From contig JANXLO010000166.1 of NCBI GenBank assembly GCA_025355115.1, positions 1 through 5,732 on the forward strand: a stretch of DNA of 5,732 bases, in the 5' to 3' direction. Positions 4,937-5,732 of the stretch are shown piece by piece (position 1 is the first letter of the stretch; every line of letters starts with the position of its first letter). This DNA comes from Chthonomonadaceae bacterium (GTDB taxonomy: Bacteria; Armatimonadota; Chthonomonadetes; Chthonomonadales; Chthonomonadaceae). Position numbers and translations under genes: made by a program. A model generated the notes under the pieces. The model was not told the DNA's origin and did no database searches. It saw nothing but the letters and a program-made list of their open reading frames with translations.

Positions 4937-5732
4937 ATGCATCCCATTCTCTTCACGATACCCGGCTTGAATCTGCCCGTTCGCGCTTATGGAACACTGC
5001 TGGTCGCTGGCTTTTTGGTCGGCGTTTGGCGCGCTATGAGGCTCTGTAAGCGTCGCATGGCCGCGGAGCCGGAAGGCTCGCCTCGCCGGATAAGCCCGGA
5101 TGACATTTTCGATGTTGGGATCATCGGACTCCTGGTAGGGCTCGCGGGCGCCAGGCTGACGTTCGTAATCCTGGATTGGGCCAGCTTTGTCAAGCAGCCG
5201 ATCGAGGCGCTCAAAATCTGGTCTGGGGGCCTGACGCTTCAGGGCGGAATGTTCTTCGGCATTCTCTACATGATCTGGTTCTGTCGGCGCAAAAAACTTT
5301 CCATGCTTGCGGTCGGGGATGTATGCGCGCCAGCCTGGGCAATCGCCTATACTATTGGACGCTTCGGCTGCCTGTTCAACGGCTGCTGCTACGGAGGAGT
5401 GTGCAACTTGCCCTGGGGGATGCGTTTCCCGGACGAGCAGCATCCTGGCCAACTCACGCCGCCAAGCCATCCGACCCAGATCTACGCCTCGCTGTTCAAC
5501 CTGGCCTTCTTCTTCATTTTGATTTGGTGGGAGCGACGCCCGCGACGCGACGGAGAGCTTTTCTTTGGATATATCGCCATGTACGGCTTCTACCGATTTA
5601 TCGTCGAGTCGTTTCGAATTGGAGCGACGGCCACGGTTATGCCAGGCACCGGGATGACCTTCACGCATCTCATTAGCGCGATCATGATGATCCTCGGGGT
5701 GACGGCAATCGCCATTCTGCGTCATCGCCGCC
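4937..5732 (+). CDS. lgt: Prolipoprotein diacylglyceryl transferase (3' end outside window)
   Basis: Inner-membrane enzyme that transfers diacylglycerol from phosphatidylglycerol to the lipobox cysteine of prolipoproteins, the step before LspA acts. The frame is open from the ATG at 4937, 7 bases after lspA, to the right edge (265 codons seen, probably near the C-terminus). Family marks: LPVRAYG (14-19) in the first helix; IWSGGLTLQGG (94-104); the signature GRFGCLFNGCCYG (141-153) with the essential Arg142; SHPTQIYAS (177-185); and YGFYRFIVESFR (216-227) with Arg220, Glu224 and Arg227. About seven hydrophobic segments are visible. By alignment, Gln102 replaces the His that is H103 and important in the E. 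coli enzyme. The GCCYG form of the signature is common outside Proteobacteria. No strong ribosome binding site is present, so translation may be coupled to lspA. Identity is secure. Confidence 0.96.
   Translation, partial: MHPILFTIPGLNLPVRAYGTLLVAGFLVGVWRAMRLCKRRMAAEPEGSPRRISPDDIFDVGIIGLLVGLAGARLTFVILDWASFVKQPIEALKIWSGGLTLQGGMFFGILYMIWFCRRKKLSMLAVGDVCAPAWAIAYTIGRFGCLFNGCCYGGVCNLPWGMRFPDEQHPGQLTPPSHPTQIYASLFNLAFFFILIWWERRPRRDGELFFGYIAMYGFYRFIVESFRIGATATVMPGTGMTFTHLISAIMMILGVTAIAILRHRR

Noticed and set aside
4856..5725. Long minus-strand open frame (289 codons) opposite lgt, and another (228 codons, 4270-4956) opposite lspA
   Set aside because: Both are antisense to well-conserved membrane protein genes, and their products are Arg/His/Gln-rich without family motifs. 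They are GC-driven shadows.

Overview
The window is about 57% GC and reads as ordinary bacterial chromosome, with every supported gene on the + strand. It holds five genes and one apparent gene remnant: the 3' two-fifths or so of isoleucyl-tRNA synthetase (ileS), a secreted protein of unknown function, a Gfo/Idh/MocA-type oxidoreductase, a decayed stretch of about 0.25 kb, a DksA/TraR-like regulator, lipoprotein signal peptidase (lspA), and nearly all of prolipoprotein diacylglyceryl transferase (lgt), which runs off the right edge. No RNA gene, insertion sequence, CRISPR array, tRNA or convincing rho-independent terminator was found.

The organism cannot be named from this sequence alone. The mixture of a Gfo/Idh/MocA protein with a 'VPMAT' motif, a secreted helical protein ending in a 'DPYSGKPF..Y...GYLLESVGP' tail, and a zinc-less DksA-like gene directly before lspA-lgt suggests a soil- or water-type lineage such as Acidobacteriota or Armatimonadota. 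This is an impression from recalled protein families, not a search result.

Layout. Positions 2-1144: ileS, from just before the DxYLEGxDQHRGWF motif through a variant KMSKS loop (AFSKS) and the anticodon-binding domain to a C-terminal four-cysteine zinc site. Positions 1264-2451: a 395-residue secreted protein with its own strong ribosome binding site. Positions 2584-3705: a 373-residue oxidoreductase, also with its own ribosome binding site. Positions 3706-3979: a lower-GC stretch (about 45%) holding what looks like the frameshifted, start-less tail of a second copy of the secreted protein. Positions 3980-5732: a tight block dksA-like/lspA/lgt with gaps of 8 and 7 bases, almost certainly cotranscribed.

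How the genes work together. Lgt attaches diacylglycerol to the lipobox cysteine of prolipoproteins, and LspA then removes their signal peptide, so lspA-lgt is a lipoprotein maturation module. The DksA-like protein probably acts on RNA polymerase and is read from the same message. The secreted protein and the oxidoreductase have no evident link to this module. They look like accessory genes placed between ileS and dksA-lspA-lgt, and the remnant beside them suggests that this spot has been rearranged.

No wholly new system is visible. The most useful leads are the paralog remnant flanking the oxidoreductase, the oxidoreductase's altered EKP and Rossmann motifs, the His-to-Gln change in Lgt, and the zinc-less DksA-like protein tied to lipoprotein maturation.
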